DNA of 64,000 bases from Candidatus Saccharibacteria bacterium (GCA_016789455.1 JAEUQU010000002.1:1178001-1242000), one strand, 5' to 3'. Positions 48,757 to 55,879 are shown, counted from the first letter of the stretch. The notes: generated by a model from the sequence alone, not told the origin. Translations and numbers: made by a program.

Positions 48757-48785
48757 TTGACATTTTGAAGCTCTTGTGCTATAAT
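48757..48785 (+). promoter_or_regulatory. Consensus promoter of the 48.8-kb orphan
   Basis: TTGACA (48757-48762), 17-bp spacer, TATAAT (48780-48785), perfect in both boxes. Confidence 0.93.
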
Positions 48786-48828
48786 TATATATACACATCG
48801 CCGCTTTTCCTGCTGAAAGAGCCTGTAC

Positions 48829-49278
48829 ATGAACACCACTGCCCCCGTCCAGATCCTCGGCCGCGACGTCATCACTGGCCGCGACTACTACCTCACCGAC
48901 CGCTTCATGCTGTGCCCCAAGCCGGGCCAGCTGGCCATCGGCGAGGAGTCGCAGGCCACTCCGGCGTACGAGCCGATCGTCGACGGCAGCGTCATCTGCT
49001 GGCGCGACCAGGTCCGTCCTGGCGCCACGGCTTTCCACCCGGACCAGCTGGGCAGTCACGTCGCCGCTCTTCCGCGTCTGCTGCTGGCTGAGCTCCACTA
49101 CGAGCTCATGCTGCGCGGGCAGCTCTACGGCCGCCAGGCCAAGGAGATCTGCTTCAACTGCGGAGCCATGCGGCGGTTCGTGGAGCGTTTCGGAGCCGAC
49201 CAGGCGACGCAGTTCTACCTGAGCCGCGCCGCCACCGAGGCCTGGGCGCTGCTGCTCGCCCTTCCCAGTGAACAGTGA
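48829..49278 (+). CDS. Orphan cassette protein
   Basis: A 149-aa soluble protein (MNTTAPVQILGRDVITGRDY...). Two cysteine-containing spots (FMLCPKPG; EICFNCGAMRR) could bind metal: C-x2-C plus C. Helical C-terminal half (LPRLLLAELHYELMLRGQLY; ATEAWALLLALP). No family recognised. G/C-ending codons, consensus promoter and hairpin terminator give the usual cassette form. Confidence 0.73.
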   Translation: MNTTAPVQILGRDVITGRDYYLTDRFMLCPKPGQLAIGEESQATPAYEPIVDGSVICWRDQVRPGATAFHPDQLGSHVAALPRLLLAELHYELMLRGQLYGRQAKEICFNCGAMRRFVERFGADQATQFYLSRAATEAWALLLALPSEQ

Positions 49279-49283
49279 TGTGA

Positions 49284-49330
49284 CCCCGCCAATGCCCCCT
49301 CCTGAGGTGCAAAGGCGGGGTTCGTCATGT
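49284..49330 (+). terminator. Hairpin terminator with GTTCGTCATGTC tail
   Basis: CCCCGCC (about 49284-49290) pairs with GGCGGGG (about 49314-49320), followed by TTCGTCATGTCCGCA. The tail GGGGTTCGTCATGTCCGCA is the same as that after the 41-bp terminator repeats near 44 kb although the stems differ. Confidence 0.7.
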
Positions 49331-49397
49331 CCGCACGGTTTTTACCCGCCCGTCCCGGTTGTAGCGCTCATGCTTCTCACTTATAATGCAACGTATA

Positions 49398-50363
49398 ATG
49401 TCTCGTTCGTCCCACTTCCGCCTCCGTCGGGGCTTCACTATCGTCGAACTGCTGATCGTCATCGTGGTCATCGGCATCCTGGCGGTCATCGCCTTCACTT
49501 CATTCCGTTCGGCGCAGGAGCGGGCGCGCACGGCCTCGGTTCAGAGCGACGTCTCACGGGCCGTCAAGCAGGTGGAGGCCAGGAAGGCACAGGATGGCAA
49601 CTCGTACCCGTCGACCCTGGCGTCGGTGGGGGTGACGGCCAGTGAGGGCAACAGCTTCAACTACGTGTATAGCGCTACGACTGATACATACTGCCTTTCA
49701 TCCACCAGTGGCAACACCTCGTACCTGGTGACCTCGGATGACCGCAGGCAGCGCGCCGGTGCTTGTCCTACTGCCGCCGGATTGATTGCGCAGTGGCGGC
49801 TCAATGGTAACGGCAATGACAGCGCTGGCAGTTTCAATGGCACACTCAATAACGTCACCGGTGTGGCGGGGCAGGATGGGGCGGCCAATGGCGCCTACAG
49901 CTTCAACGGTACTAATTCGTATATCGGCACGGGGCAGCCCATCAGCAATACGACGGGCAGCTTCTCGATTGGCGGCTGGGTCTATATCAGCACGGCCCAG
50001 GCCTACCGGGCAGGCTTTGTGGGGCAGAATGATGATGTGGAGATGTTCTTCACGGCCAATAACCAGCTTAATATGTACATTCCCGGCGCGATTGTCTCGT
50101 GTGTCATTCCGTATAGCGGCTGGCACCTGTCGTACTTCGTCTATGATAGCTCCGGCATCAAGCAATATCTGGATGGAGCGGTCTGCGCCAGTGCCAGCGG
50201 CGGCGCCCACAGCAATGGCGGCTCCAATTTCAATCTGGGCGGCGGCGGCATCGCCGACAACACCGGCAACTGGCTGGACGGCCGGCTTGACGATATCCGC
50301 ATCTACAACCGAGCGCTGAGCGATGGGGAGATGCAGGGGTTGTACGCGTTGGGCGCGCAGTAA
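49398..50363 (+). CDS. Type IV pilin-like protein with C-terminal LamG-type lectin domain
   Basis: A 321-aa protein started at ATG 49398 (MSRSSHFRLRRG/FTIVELLIVI), 10 nt after TATAAT (49382-49387); ATG 49386 overlaps this box. Prepilin site RRG/F with E+5 and a 20-residue hydrophobic helix. Residues about 50-125 form the pilin head with two cysteines. Residues about 130-321 are a concanavalin-like LamG_3 domain: GLIAQWRLNGNGNDSAG, YSFNGTNSYI, FSIGGWVYIS, and the closing WLDGRLDDIRIYNRALSDGEM. LamG domains bind sugars or proteins, so this may be a minor or tip pilin for host adhesion (inference). Confidence 0.92.
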   Translation: MSRSSHFRLRRGFTIVELLIVIVVIGILAVIAFTSFRSAQERARTASVQSDVSRAVKQVEARKAQDGNSYPSTLASVGVTASEGNSFNYVYSATTDTYCLSSTSGNTSYLVTSDDRRQRAGACPTAAGLIAQWRLNGNGNDSAGSFNGTLNNVTGVAGQDGAANGAYSFNGTNSYIGTGQPISNTTGSFSIGGWVYISTAQAYRAGFVGQNDDVEMFFTANNQLNMYIPGAIVSCVIPYSGWHLSYFVYDSSGIKQYLDGAVCASASGGAHSNGGSNFNLGGGGIADNTGNWLDGRLDDIRIYNRALSDGEMQGLYALGAQ

Positions 50364-50379
50364 CCAGCGGCATTTCTTA

Positions 50380-50423
50380 TTGACGATATTTGTTGAAGGT
50401 GGGATAGTATAGTTGCCACCTTC
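50380..50423 (+). promoter_or_regulatory. Promoter with inverted repeat around the -10 box
   Basis: TTGACG (50380-50385) with GATAGT (50403, 17 bp) or TAGTAT (50405, 19 bp). GAAGGTGG (50395-50402) and CCACCTTC (50416-50423) form an 8-bp inverted repeat flanking the -10 region, an operator-like layout or a hairpin at the mRNA start. Confidence 0.6.
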
Positions 50424-50446
50424 CCATCAATTGCGAGGAGATCCCC

Positions 50447-51166
50447 GTGGACGAGATCCGTTGGTTCATCTTCCTGTCCTTCGCTGGACTGTGGGTGTGC
50501 CTGATTCGGCCCGACGCATTTGAGATGATGCGAAAGGACGTACTGCAGTGCTACCGCCTGCTCTACATCCTGTCGATGCTGGCCAGCACCTACGCCATCG
50601 GTGCCGGCCTGAAATACAGCGGCCTGGGGCCGGAGTGGCTACGTTGGCACGCTGGCGATCTGCTGTACCCCATCCTGTTCGCCTGGCTGTACCAGCGGGT
50701 GAAGCTGCACCGTATGCGACCCAGTGAAAATCTGGCTGGTATGCGGCAGAACTTCAGCCGCCGGGTCATCGCCTGGCGCAGCGGCCTGCTGGTGGGACTG
50801 ACGGTCTGTCTGGTATACGAGATGGTTGTCACGCCGCTGCTGGCGCGCTGGGTGGGGCCGATTCCGTTTGTGGGCGGGGAGATCGATCCGTTCGATATCT
50901 TCGTCTATCTGGCGGGGTTCATGGTCGGCTACTTCATCCTGGCCAGGGCGATCGTCATCGGCCATCGTGAGTTCCAGGAACTGGATGTCGAGGAGGTGAC
51001 CACGCTGCAACCGACAGTCAAGACGGCCGCACCAGCTGCTGCACGACGGCGTCCTGCCGAATTGCCAGAAGCCTGGCAGGCGGTGTTGGATGGGCGCGGT
51101 GCGGCACCGGTCGGTTCCGGCCGGCCCACGCGCAGGCGCCATCGTAAGAGAACCGGCAAGAGGTGA
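50447..51166 (+). CDS. Orphan polytopic membrane protein with basic tail
   Basis: A 239-aa protein with four to five membrane helices in residues 1-180 (WFIFLSFAGLWVCLI, LLYILSMLASTYAIGAGL, LLYPILFAWLY, GLLVGLTVCLVYEMVV, IFVYLAGFMVGYFILARAIVI) and a cytoplasmic tail that ends very basic (RPTRRRHRKRTGKR), suggesting nucleic-acid or acidic partner binding. GTG 50447 follows GAGGAG. No family recognised. Cassette style with hairpin terminator at 51173. Confidence 0.72.
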   Translation: MDEIRWFIFLSFAGLWVCLIRPDAFEMMRKDVLQCYRLLYILSMLASTYAIGAGLKYSGLGPEWLRWHAGDLLYPILFAWLYQRVKLHRMRPSENLAGMRQNFSRRVIAWRSGLLVGLTVCLVYEMVVTPLLARWVGPIPFVGGEIDPFDIFVYLAGFMVGYFILARAIVIGHREFQELDVEEVTTLQPTVKTAAPAAARRRPAELPEAWQAVLDGRGAAPVGSGRPTRRRHRKRTGKR

Positions 51167-51172
51167 GCACGG

Positions 51173-51197
51173 GGCGCCAGCCAGGCGCCCCTTCTCC
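51173..51197 (+). terminator. Hairpin after the 50.4-kb orphan
   Basis: GGGGCGCC (51173-51180), loop AGCCA, GGCGCCCC (51186-51193), then TTCTCC. Confidence 0.7.
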
Positions 51198-51216
51198 ATG
51201 ACAAGAGAGTTGAGAC

Positions 51217-51558
51217 ATGACCGATTTCGCCATCGACGACAGTGACCTGTTCATCCTGACGGTGCTGCAGGCCTGTCTGCGACATCCGTCGCTGCCCACC
51301 CGAGAACAGCTAGGCAACCGCTGGTTGCGGGTGGATGTGCAGACCCAATCCGCCACCGAGACGACCCGGACGGTCAGGGTGGCGCTGCGACTGGCGGCCG
51401 TCTTTGAGGACGTACAGGTGGACTGCATCATCGAGAAGCAGGATGGCATCTGGCAGTCTGCCGCATGCCAGATCTCCTTCGCCCTGCAGCCGCAGCGCCA
51501 GTGGCGCTTCGTCTGTGACATGCTGGGCAACCGGCCTGTGGCCCATCCGCGCTACTGA
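51217..51558 (+). CDS. Orphan cassette protein
   Basis: A 113-aa soluble protein, helix then beta-rich (LFILTVLQACLRHPSLPTREQL; VRVALRLAAVFEDVQVDCIIEK; RQWRFVCDMLG). An AGAGAG ribosome-like site precedes ATG 51217. No family recognised. No separate promoter is clear; it may be read through from the gene at 50447. A T-rich terminator follows. Confidence 0.66.
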   Translation: MTDFAIDDSDLFILTVLQACLRHPSLPTREQLGNRWLRVDVQTQSATETTRTVRVALRLAAVFEDVQVDCIIEKQDGIWQSAACQISFALQPQRQWRFVCDMLGNRPVAHPRY

Positions 51559-51589
51559 CGCGGGCCCCGACTGGCAGCTTTTACGCGAT

Positions 51590-51617
51590 AAAAGCGCCAG
51601 GAGGGGCGCTTTTAATT
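51590..51617 (+). terminator. Rho-independent terminator of the 51.2-kb orphan
   Basis: AAAAGCGCC (51590-51598) pairs with GGCGCTTTT (51605-51613), giving A-rich and T-rich flanks on either side. Confidence 0.88.
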
Positions 51618-51624
51618 TCGGGCA

Positions 51625-51664
51625 TGAAAAGGGAAAACCCCGGCCCCTGTATGAGGGACCGGGG
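51625..51664 (-). terminator. Rho-independent terminator of the 51.7-kb minus-strand orphan
   Basis: CCCCGG (51638-51643) pairs with CCGGGG (51659-51664); on the minus strand the stem is followed by TTTTCCCTTTTC. Confidence 0.82.
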
Positions 51665-51690
51665 TGGCGAACCCGGAGTGCCGACCGGAG

Positions 51691-52011
51691 TCAGTTGCGC
51701 CGCTTCTTCGTCCGCCGCGGCGTGCGCTTCTTGGCGGAGCCGGCCGGCTGTGGCAGGTCGGTCAGGATCCGGGCTTCGTGCACGGCCCTCCGCACCACGT
51801 CCCGTGACTGGCTGTCGAGCCGGATGCGGCCGGCGACGTTGCGGCCGGTGAGCAGGTTGCGGGCGTAGCTGCGGGCCAGCAGCAGCCAGCGGTCGCCCAG
51901 CTGGTGCGCCCGCATGTGGGCGCCGAGGGTGCCCTCCACCAGGCCCATGGCCTGATTGATGAGGCGCGATCGCTGTTGCTGGGTCAGGGTTGTACTGGGA
52001 GAGCCGCTCAT
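51691..52011 (-). CDS. Orphan basic protein
   Basis: A 106-aa protein, mostly helical (QQQRSRLINQAMGLVEGTLG, RSYARNLLTGRNVAG, SRDVVRRAVHEARIL), ending in a strongly basic tail (KKRTPRRTKKRRN). This composition suggests RNA or DNA binding. Promoter TTGCTT-17-TATAAT on the minus strand and a terminator beyond the stop; G/C-ending codons. No family recognised. Confidence 0.72.
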   Translation of the reverse strand: MSGSPSTTLTQQQRSRLINQAMGLVEGTLGAHMRAHQLGDRWLLLARSYARNLLTGRNVAGRIRLDSQSRDVVRRAVHEARILTDLPQPAGSAKKRTPRRTKKRRN

Positions 52012-52062
52012 GGCGGTGTCCTTTCCGTCGTCTGTCGGTCTTCGGTCTGATCGAACTTGATA

Positions 52063-52091
52063 ATTATAAAATATATGAATATATAAAGCAA
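52063..52091 (-). promoter_or_regulatory. Promoter of the 52.0-kb orphan
   Basis: Minus strand: TTGCTT at 52091-52086, 17-bp spacer of A/T, TATAAT at 52068-52063. Confidence 0.85.
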
Positions 52092-52164
52092 TGGCCGCTC
52101 AAGCAGGCCGAACTGTCAGCTGGCTGCTATACTGTACAGTAGCAACCATCAACAAGGAGACACT

Positions 52165-52275
52165 ATGGACACAAGCGCTTCACTGACTGCAACCGGCATC
52201 CTATTGGCAGGTCTTGGCATTCTGCTGGCCGGCGTTGCCGCGCTCATCAAAGTCGTTGACAAGGAGAAGAAATAG
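52165..52275 (+). CDS. Single-helix membrane peptide, 36 aa
   Basis: ATG 52165 to TAG 52275 with AAGGAG upstream. The product has one membrane helix (TGILLAGLGILLAGVAALIKVV) between a short polar start and a KEKK end. It ends 5 bases before tspO, and its last codons (AAGGAGAAG) provide the only ribosome site for tspO, so the two are probably translationally coupled. TATACT at 52128-52133 is a likely -10. Function unknown; perhaps a TspO partner. Confidence 0.66.
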   Translation: MDTSASLTATGILLAGLGILLAGVAALIKVVDKEKK

Positions 52276-52280
52276 CCTCG

Positions 52281-52754
52281 GTGCGACGCATCGACCCGGC
52301 AAAGCTGATTGCCTCGCTGGCTGTCGCATTTTCGGCCGCCGCCATCGGTTCGCTGGCTACCATCCCCAATATCCCCACATGGTATGAGGCGTTGGAAAAA
52401 CCGTTCTTCAGCCCGCCCAACTGGGTGTTCGGGCCGGTCTGGACGCTGCTCTATACGCTGATCGGTATCAGCCTGTATCTTGTCTGGTCGGCCAAGACAA
52501 AGCACTCCAAGCGCAACGCCTACCTGGCGTTTGGGATCCAGCTGGCGCTGAACGCGCTGTGGAGCCTGGTGTTTTTCGGGCTGCAGCAGCCATGGCTGGG
52601 AGTAGGGGTCATCATTGCGCTGCTGGTGATGATCATCCTGACGATGCGTGAGTTCTGGCCGATCAGGCGCTACGCAGCCTATCTGCTGGTGCCGTACCTG
52701 CTGTGGGTGTGTTTTGCGACCTGTCTTAACATCGCGGTCGCATTGTTGAATTAG
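52281..52754 (+). CDS. tspO: TspO/MBR family protein
   Basis: A 157-aa five-helix membrane protein of the tryptophan-rich sensory / translocator (TspO) family: YEALEKPFFSPPNWVFGPVWTLLYTLIGISLYLVW is the family hallmark, followed by LALNALWSLVFFGLQQP. TspO binds porphyrins and related ligands and in Rhodobacter modulates pigment genes, including carotenoids, in response to oxygen and light. Start GTG 52281; alternatives inside are not better. A carotenoid operon lies 9 kb downstream, which makes a link possible but unproven. Confidence 0.94.
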   Translation: MRRIDPAKLIASLAVAFSAAAIGSLATIPNIPTWYEALEKPFFSPPNWVFGPVWTLLYTLIGISLYLVWSAKTKHSKRNAYLAFGIQLALNALWSLVFFGLQQPWLGVGVIIALLVMIILTMREFWPIRRYAAYLLVPYLLWVCFATCLNIAVALLN

Positions 52755-52787
52755 GAAGAACGTCAGGGCAAAGGAGAAGGCTGCAGT

Positions 52788-53126
52788 ATGTTGGCAATGG
52801 CTCTTAATATAGCTTCAATCATCCTGCTCTTGTGGTCGCACGAGATATGGCAGAAGGGCGGTACGCATGGCACGCCTGACAGGCGCCGCTGGCTGGTCGT
52901 GCTGGGACTTTCGGTGGCGGCCAGGGTGGCCTATTGCGCCGTGGCACAGTTTGCCGTGCTGGAAGCGCTGGTCGGTATACTGGCCCTCTATAGCCTGTTC
53001 TTCCTGTTTGCCGGGTTCATCTATAAGACGTATTGGTTTCCCAGGGTACGCCGCTGGCTGCAGCAGGTACGGAAGCGCAACCAAAAGCCACTAAAAGAGC
53101 CACCGTCCTGGTGGCCGAAGCAGTAA
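52788..53126 (+). CDS. Small membrane protein downstream of tspO
   Basis: A 112-aa protein with about three membrane helices (2-18, 33-55, 60-80) and a basic C-terminus (RRWLQQVRKRNQKPLKEPPSWWPKQ). AAAGGAG lies before ATG 52788. It follows tspO by 33 bases and is probably in the same operon. No family recognised. Confidence 0.72.
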   Translation: MLAMALNIASIILLLWSHEIWQKGGTHGTPDRRRWLVVLGLSVAARVAYCAVAQFAVLEALVGILALYSLFFLFAGFIYKTYWFPRVRRWLQQVRKRNQKPLKEPPSWWPKQ

Positions 53127-53157
53127 CCATATGTAGAAGAATACTGGAGGGCGGCAT

Positions 53158-53192
53158 GGAGCAGGGCCGGCATGTGCGCCGAACCCTGCTCC
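53158..53192. terminator. Hairpin between convergent genes
   Basis: GGAGCAGGG (53158-53166) pairs with CCCTGCTCC (53184-53192). Confidence 0.6.
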
Positions 53193-53255
53193 ACGTCTGA
53201 GGCGCGGCCGTGGCCGCCGCTCAGGACTGCACCTCCCCGGACGCGCCGGCATCGA

Positions 53256-53278
53256 CCGGCGGCCTTTTGGCCGCCCGG
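53256..53278 (-). terminator. Hairpin directly behind the 53.3-kb minus-strand gene
   Basis: CCGGCGGCC (53256-53264), loop TTTT, GGCCGCC-CGG (53269-53278), with one bulged base; it abuts the stop codon of the orphan. Confidence 0.6.
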
Positions 53279-53929
53279 CTACGCCGACTCGATCCAGACC
53301 ATGCCGTGCAGGCTGTTCTGGCGGTGCTCGGCGTCGACGGCCTCGGTCACCGGCTGGCCCTTGGCGTCGGACACCAGGTACCAGCGGCTGCAGGCCGGCC
53401 CGGCGAAGCCCTCGGGGGGATCGCTGGGCAGGCGGAGACCGTTTGGAGCCACCGCGGTGTACTGGGCGGTTTCCAGCGTGATGACCAGCGCGGTGTCGTC
53501 GCCGTCCAGCTTGTGGGTGTAGCTGAGCTGGGCGACGAACTCGCCGAAGGCCTGGCCCTGGCTGTCGTTGTTGAGCAGGCGGAGGACGCCCTTTCCACCG
53601 GGCTGCAGGATGAGCTCCTCGAACTGCTCGGTGCGCAGTTCGCGGTAGAGCTCTCCGGGTGGGTCGGCCTCGGTGCCGGCCGCGGATGCCCGTTCGCTGT
53701 CGGTGCAGGTACTGGGCTGGGTGGGGGCCTGCGCGGCCAGGGGTGCGGACGGTGCCGGGGTGGGTTGGTGGCCGGCGTGGGCGTCGTGCTCCTGTGCGGC
53801 ATCGGGGCCGAGGGCGATCCAAAAGATCGCGATGGCCAGGAGTGTCGCTACGCCGATAGCCACCAGGTGCGCCACCCGGTGGGGAAGGCTGCCGGTAGGG
53901 GTCGACTGGGTGTCGGGCGTGGGCGTCAT
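53279..53929 (-). CDS. Orphan membrane-anchored protein
   Basis: A 216-aa protein with one membrane helix (about 20-42, HLVAIGVATLLAIAIFWIAL), a His/Pro/Ala-rich linker (HDAHAGHQPTPAPSAPLAAQ) and an outer beta-rich domain of about 140 residues with two cysteines. ATG 53929 has AAGGA upstream; promoter TTGTAA-17-TATAAT. No family recognised. G/C-ending codons and cassette form. Confidence 0.72.
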   Translation of the reverse strand: MTPTPDTQSTPTGSLPHRVAHLVAIGVATLLAIAIFWIALGPDAAQEHDAHAGHQPTPAPSAPLAAQAPTQPSTCTDSERASAAGTEADPPGELYRELRTEQFEELILQPGGKGVLRLLNNDSQGQAFGEFVAQLSYTHKLDGDDTALVITLETAQYTAVAPNGLRLPSDPPEGFAGPACSRWYLVSDAKGQPVTEAVDAEHRQNSLHGMVWIESA

Positions 53930-53988
53930 GGGACGTCCTTTCCTTGGAGGTCGGGGGAGGTGCGCAGCTATGACTGCTGCATCATACT

Positions 53989-54017
53989 ATTATAGCATAT
54001 TTACGAATAAATTACAA
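53989..54017 (-). promoter_or_regulatory. Promoter of the 53.9-kb orphan
   Basis: Minus strand: TTGTAA at 54017-54012, 17-bp spacer, TATAAT at 53994-53989. Confidence 0.82.
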
Positions 54018-54146
54018 TAGATAGCTCTGTAGCATGACTGTTGTGGCGTTGACCTTGTAGTGCTCATAGCGAGAGAATGGTGCTTGTGCTATGTTTTGTT
54101 TGGATGTAGTATAAAAGACAAGACATTTTGGAACTCTGGGAGGGGT

Positions 54147-54203
54147 ATGTCACAAACAACAAACAACCGTAAAAATATCGGCGGATACGGCCGCAGCTTA
54201 TGA
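54147..54203 (+). CDS. 18-codon leader peptide overlapping the M28 peptidase start
   Basis: ATG 54147 behind GGGAGGGG encodes MSQTTNNRKNIGGYGRSL and stops at TGA 54201-54203, overlapping ATG 54200 of the peptidase (ATGA). It may couple translation of the peptidase, which has no ribosome site of its own; or it may be the original cytoplasmic N-terminus, split off by a one-base change. Confidence 0.5.
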   Translation: MSQTTNNRKNIGGYGRSL

Positions 54204-55402
54204 TTGCCGTCCGGACCGCCCAGCAGAGAAACTTGATCACGGCGGGGGCATTCTCGATGTCCTTCCTGGTCGTGGCCTACGCCATCCTGGTGACCCTGGC
54301 GGCTGGCGCCGGCATAGCCCGCGAGGCCGAGCAGGCGACACTAAACGGCCTGACGCCGTCGAGTGATCCCGGAGCATCCGGCAGTAAGGCCATCGTCTTT
54401 GGTGGCGGTAGCGCCCCCGATCCCGGCACGGGCGGACCGGTGGGCGATTGCGGCCAGACCAGGATTCAACAGCTGGTAGACAGTGTCTCGGAGGCAAAGA
54501 TCAAGGCCAACCTGGAAAAGCTGGTGCAGGACGATTCCAAGCCGACGCCGAACTCGTTGGGCTCACGGCATATCAGCTCGCCGATGAACCAGGTGAAGGT
54601 AGATTGGGCAAAGCAGCAACTTAGCAGCTATGGGCTGAGCATCATTGACCAGCCGTTCTCTTCTGGCGGCTACGACCTTCATAATATGGTCGGGCGGCTG
54701 CAGGGCAGCGGCAATACGGTGTATACGGCCGGGGCGCACATCGACTCGATTGCTGATGACTCTGAAACGGTGGCGCCAGGGGCTGATGATGACGGGTCGG
54801 GTGTGGTGATCGTCATGGAGGCGGCCCGCGTCCTTAAGAGCTACCAATCGTGCCTGAAGTCGCACATCGATTTCGTCGGCTTCAATGACGAGGAAGAGGG
54901 CATGGAAGGCAGTGTCGTCTATGCCAATGATATCGAGAGCCAGGGCTTCAAAGGGCTCTATAACATGGATATGCTGGGCTACGCCGCAGGCGGCGAGCCA
55001 TGTATCGCCAACAATTACAACAGCGACCGCGACAAGTTCATGGCTGACAAGCTGGAAGAAGTGAACAGTAAATACGGTGTCAATATGACCTTGCAGATGG
55101 GCACGTACTCCGCTGATGACATCGATTCCATAAGCTTCTGGAATAAGAGTATGCCGTCGGCCTATGCGGTGGAGTGTAATGAAGACTCGCCTGGTTACCA
55201 CACGACTGACGACACGCTTGAACACATCAGCTATCCGCAGATGACTGCCTTCACCAAGGTACTGGTGGCCGGTCTGGCCGAACTGGCCAGTGATGCCAAC
55301 AGCGGCAGCGGCACCGCGACTGGTGACGCGCCGCAGAACGGCGGCGGCACCGACGACGCTGATACGGACACGGAAGAAACTTCTACCGGCGAAGACGAAT
55401 AA
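54200..55402 (+). CDS. Exported M28-family aminopeptidase
   Basis: A 400-aa zinc aminopeptidase/carboxypeptidase of family M28 with an N-terminal membrane anchor or signal (about 14-40). Catalytic landmarks: GAHIDS (first His and catalytic Asp), GADDDGSGVVIVMEAARVL (bridging Asp), FNDEEEGMEGS (catalytic and ligand Glu), YNMDMLGY (Asp), and YHTTDDTLEHI (last His). A Ser/Gly-rich linker precedes the domain (about 50-85) and an acidic Gly/Thr tail follows. It would trim peptides outside the cell, possibly supplying amino acids to an auxotrophic organism (inference). Confidence 0.94.
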   Translation: MIAVRTAQQRNLITAGAFSMSFLVVAYAILVTLAAGAGIAREAEQATLNGLTPSSDPGASGSKAIVFGGGSAPDPGTGGPVGDCGQTRIQQLVDSVSEAKIKANLEKLVQDDSKPTPNSLGSRHISSPMNQVKVDWAKQQLSSYGLSIIDQPFSSGGYDLHNMVGRLQGSGNTVYTAGAHIDSIADDSETVAPGADDDGSGVVIVMEAARVLKSYQSCLKSHIDFVGFNDEEEGMEGSVVYANDIESQGFKGLYNMDMLGYAAGGEPCIANNYNSDRDKFMADKLEEVNSKYGVNMTLQMGTYSADDIDSISFWNKSMPSAYAVECNEDSPGYHTTDDTLEHISYPQMTAFTKVLVAGLAELASDANSGSGTATGDAPQNGGGTDDADTDTEETSTGEDE

Positions 55403-55443
55403 GCCCGCTGTCGCATGTCCGCCGACAGGTTATACTGGAGGGC

Positions 55444-55815
55444 ATGACGAATACGGACGACAGACGGGATGACACCATCCAGACCTTTCATACGCTCGTG
55501 AACCTATCGGTGGCCGAGATGGAAGCCTGGCTGGATACTAACGAATCGCAGTCGGTGGGAATCAAGATCGGCACCACGCATGAGAAAAAGACCAGCCCGG
55601 CCGGCGGTGAGTCCACGGGGCACGCCATGGGCTGGGAAATCGTTGCGCTGCTTGGTAAGCCGGAGGCCGATCTGGACGATGATGATCTGGCGCGGATGCG
55701 CAAGGTCTGCGGCTACATCAAGCGGCATACTGCGCAGCGGCCGGAAAAGAAGGTGCTGGAGACGTCGCGCTGGCGGTACTCGCTGATGAACTGGGGGCAT
55801 GATCCGCTGAAATAG
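55444..55815 (+). CDS. DUF3140 family protein
   Basis: A 123-aa protein matching DUF3140: SVAEMEAWLDTNES near the start and MRKVCGYIKRHTAQRP followed by SRWRYSLMNWGHDPLK at the end. Members are small DNA-associated-looking proteins of unknown function found in many bacteria. ATG 55444 lies 7 nt after TATACT (55431-55436), with GGAGGG inside the gap. Large hairpin terminator follows. Confidence 0.9.
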   Translation: MTNTDDRRDDTIQTFHTLVNLSVAEMEAWLDTNESQSVGIKIGTTHEKKTSPAGGESTGHAMGWEIVALLGKPEADLDDDDLARMRKVCGYIKRHTAQRPEKKVLETSRWRYSLMNWGHDPLK

Positions 55816-55879
55816 TACCAGGGGGCTTACACGGGAAAAGAGGGGTGGCGGACCCCTCTTTTCCTTGCTGCCTGGTACT
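55814..55879. terminator. Large compound hairpin terminator between convergent genes
   Basis: Inner stem GGAAAAGAGGGG (55834-55845) with CCCCTCTTTTCC (55853-55864); outer stem AGTACCAGG (55814-55822) with CCTGGTACT (55871-55879). T-rich arms serve both strands. Confidence 0.88.

Noticed and set aside
54563-55225. 220-codon minus frame over the M28 peptidase
   Set aside because: Opposite the catalytic motifs of the peptidase, so a shadow.
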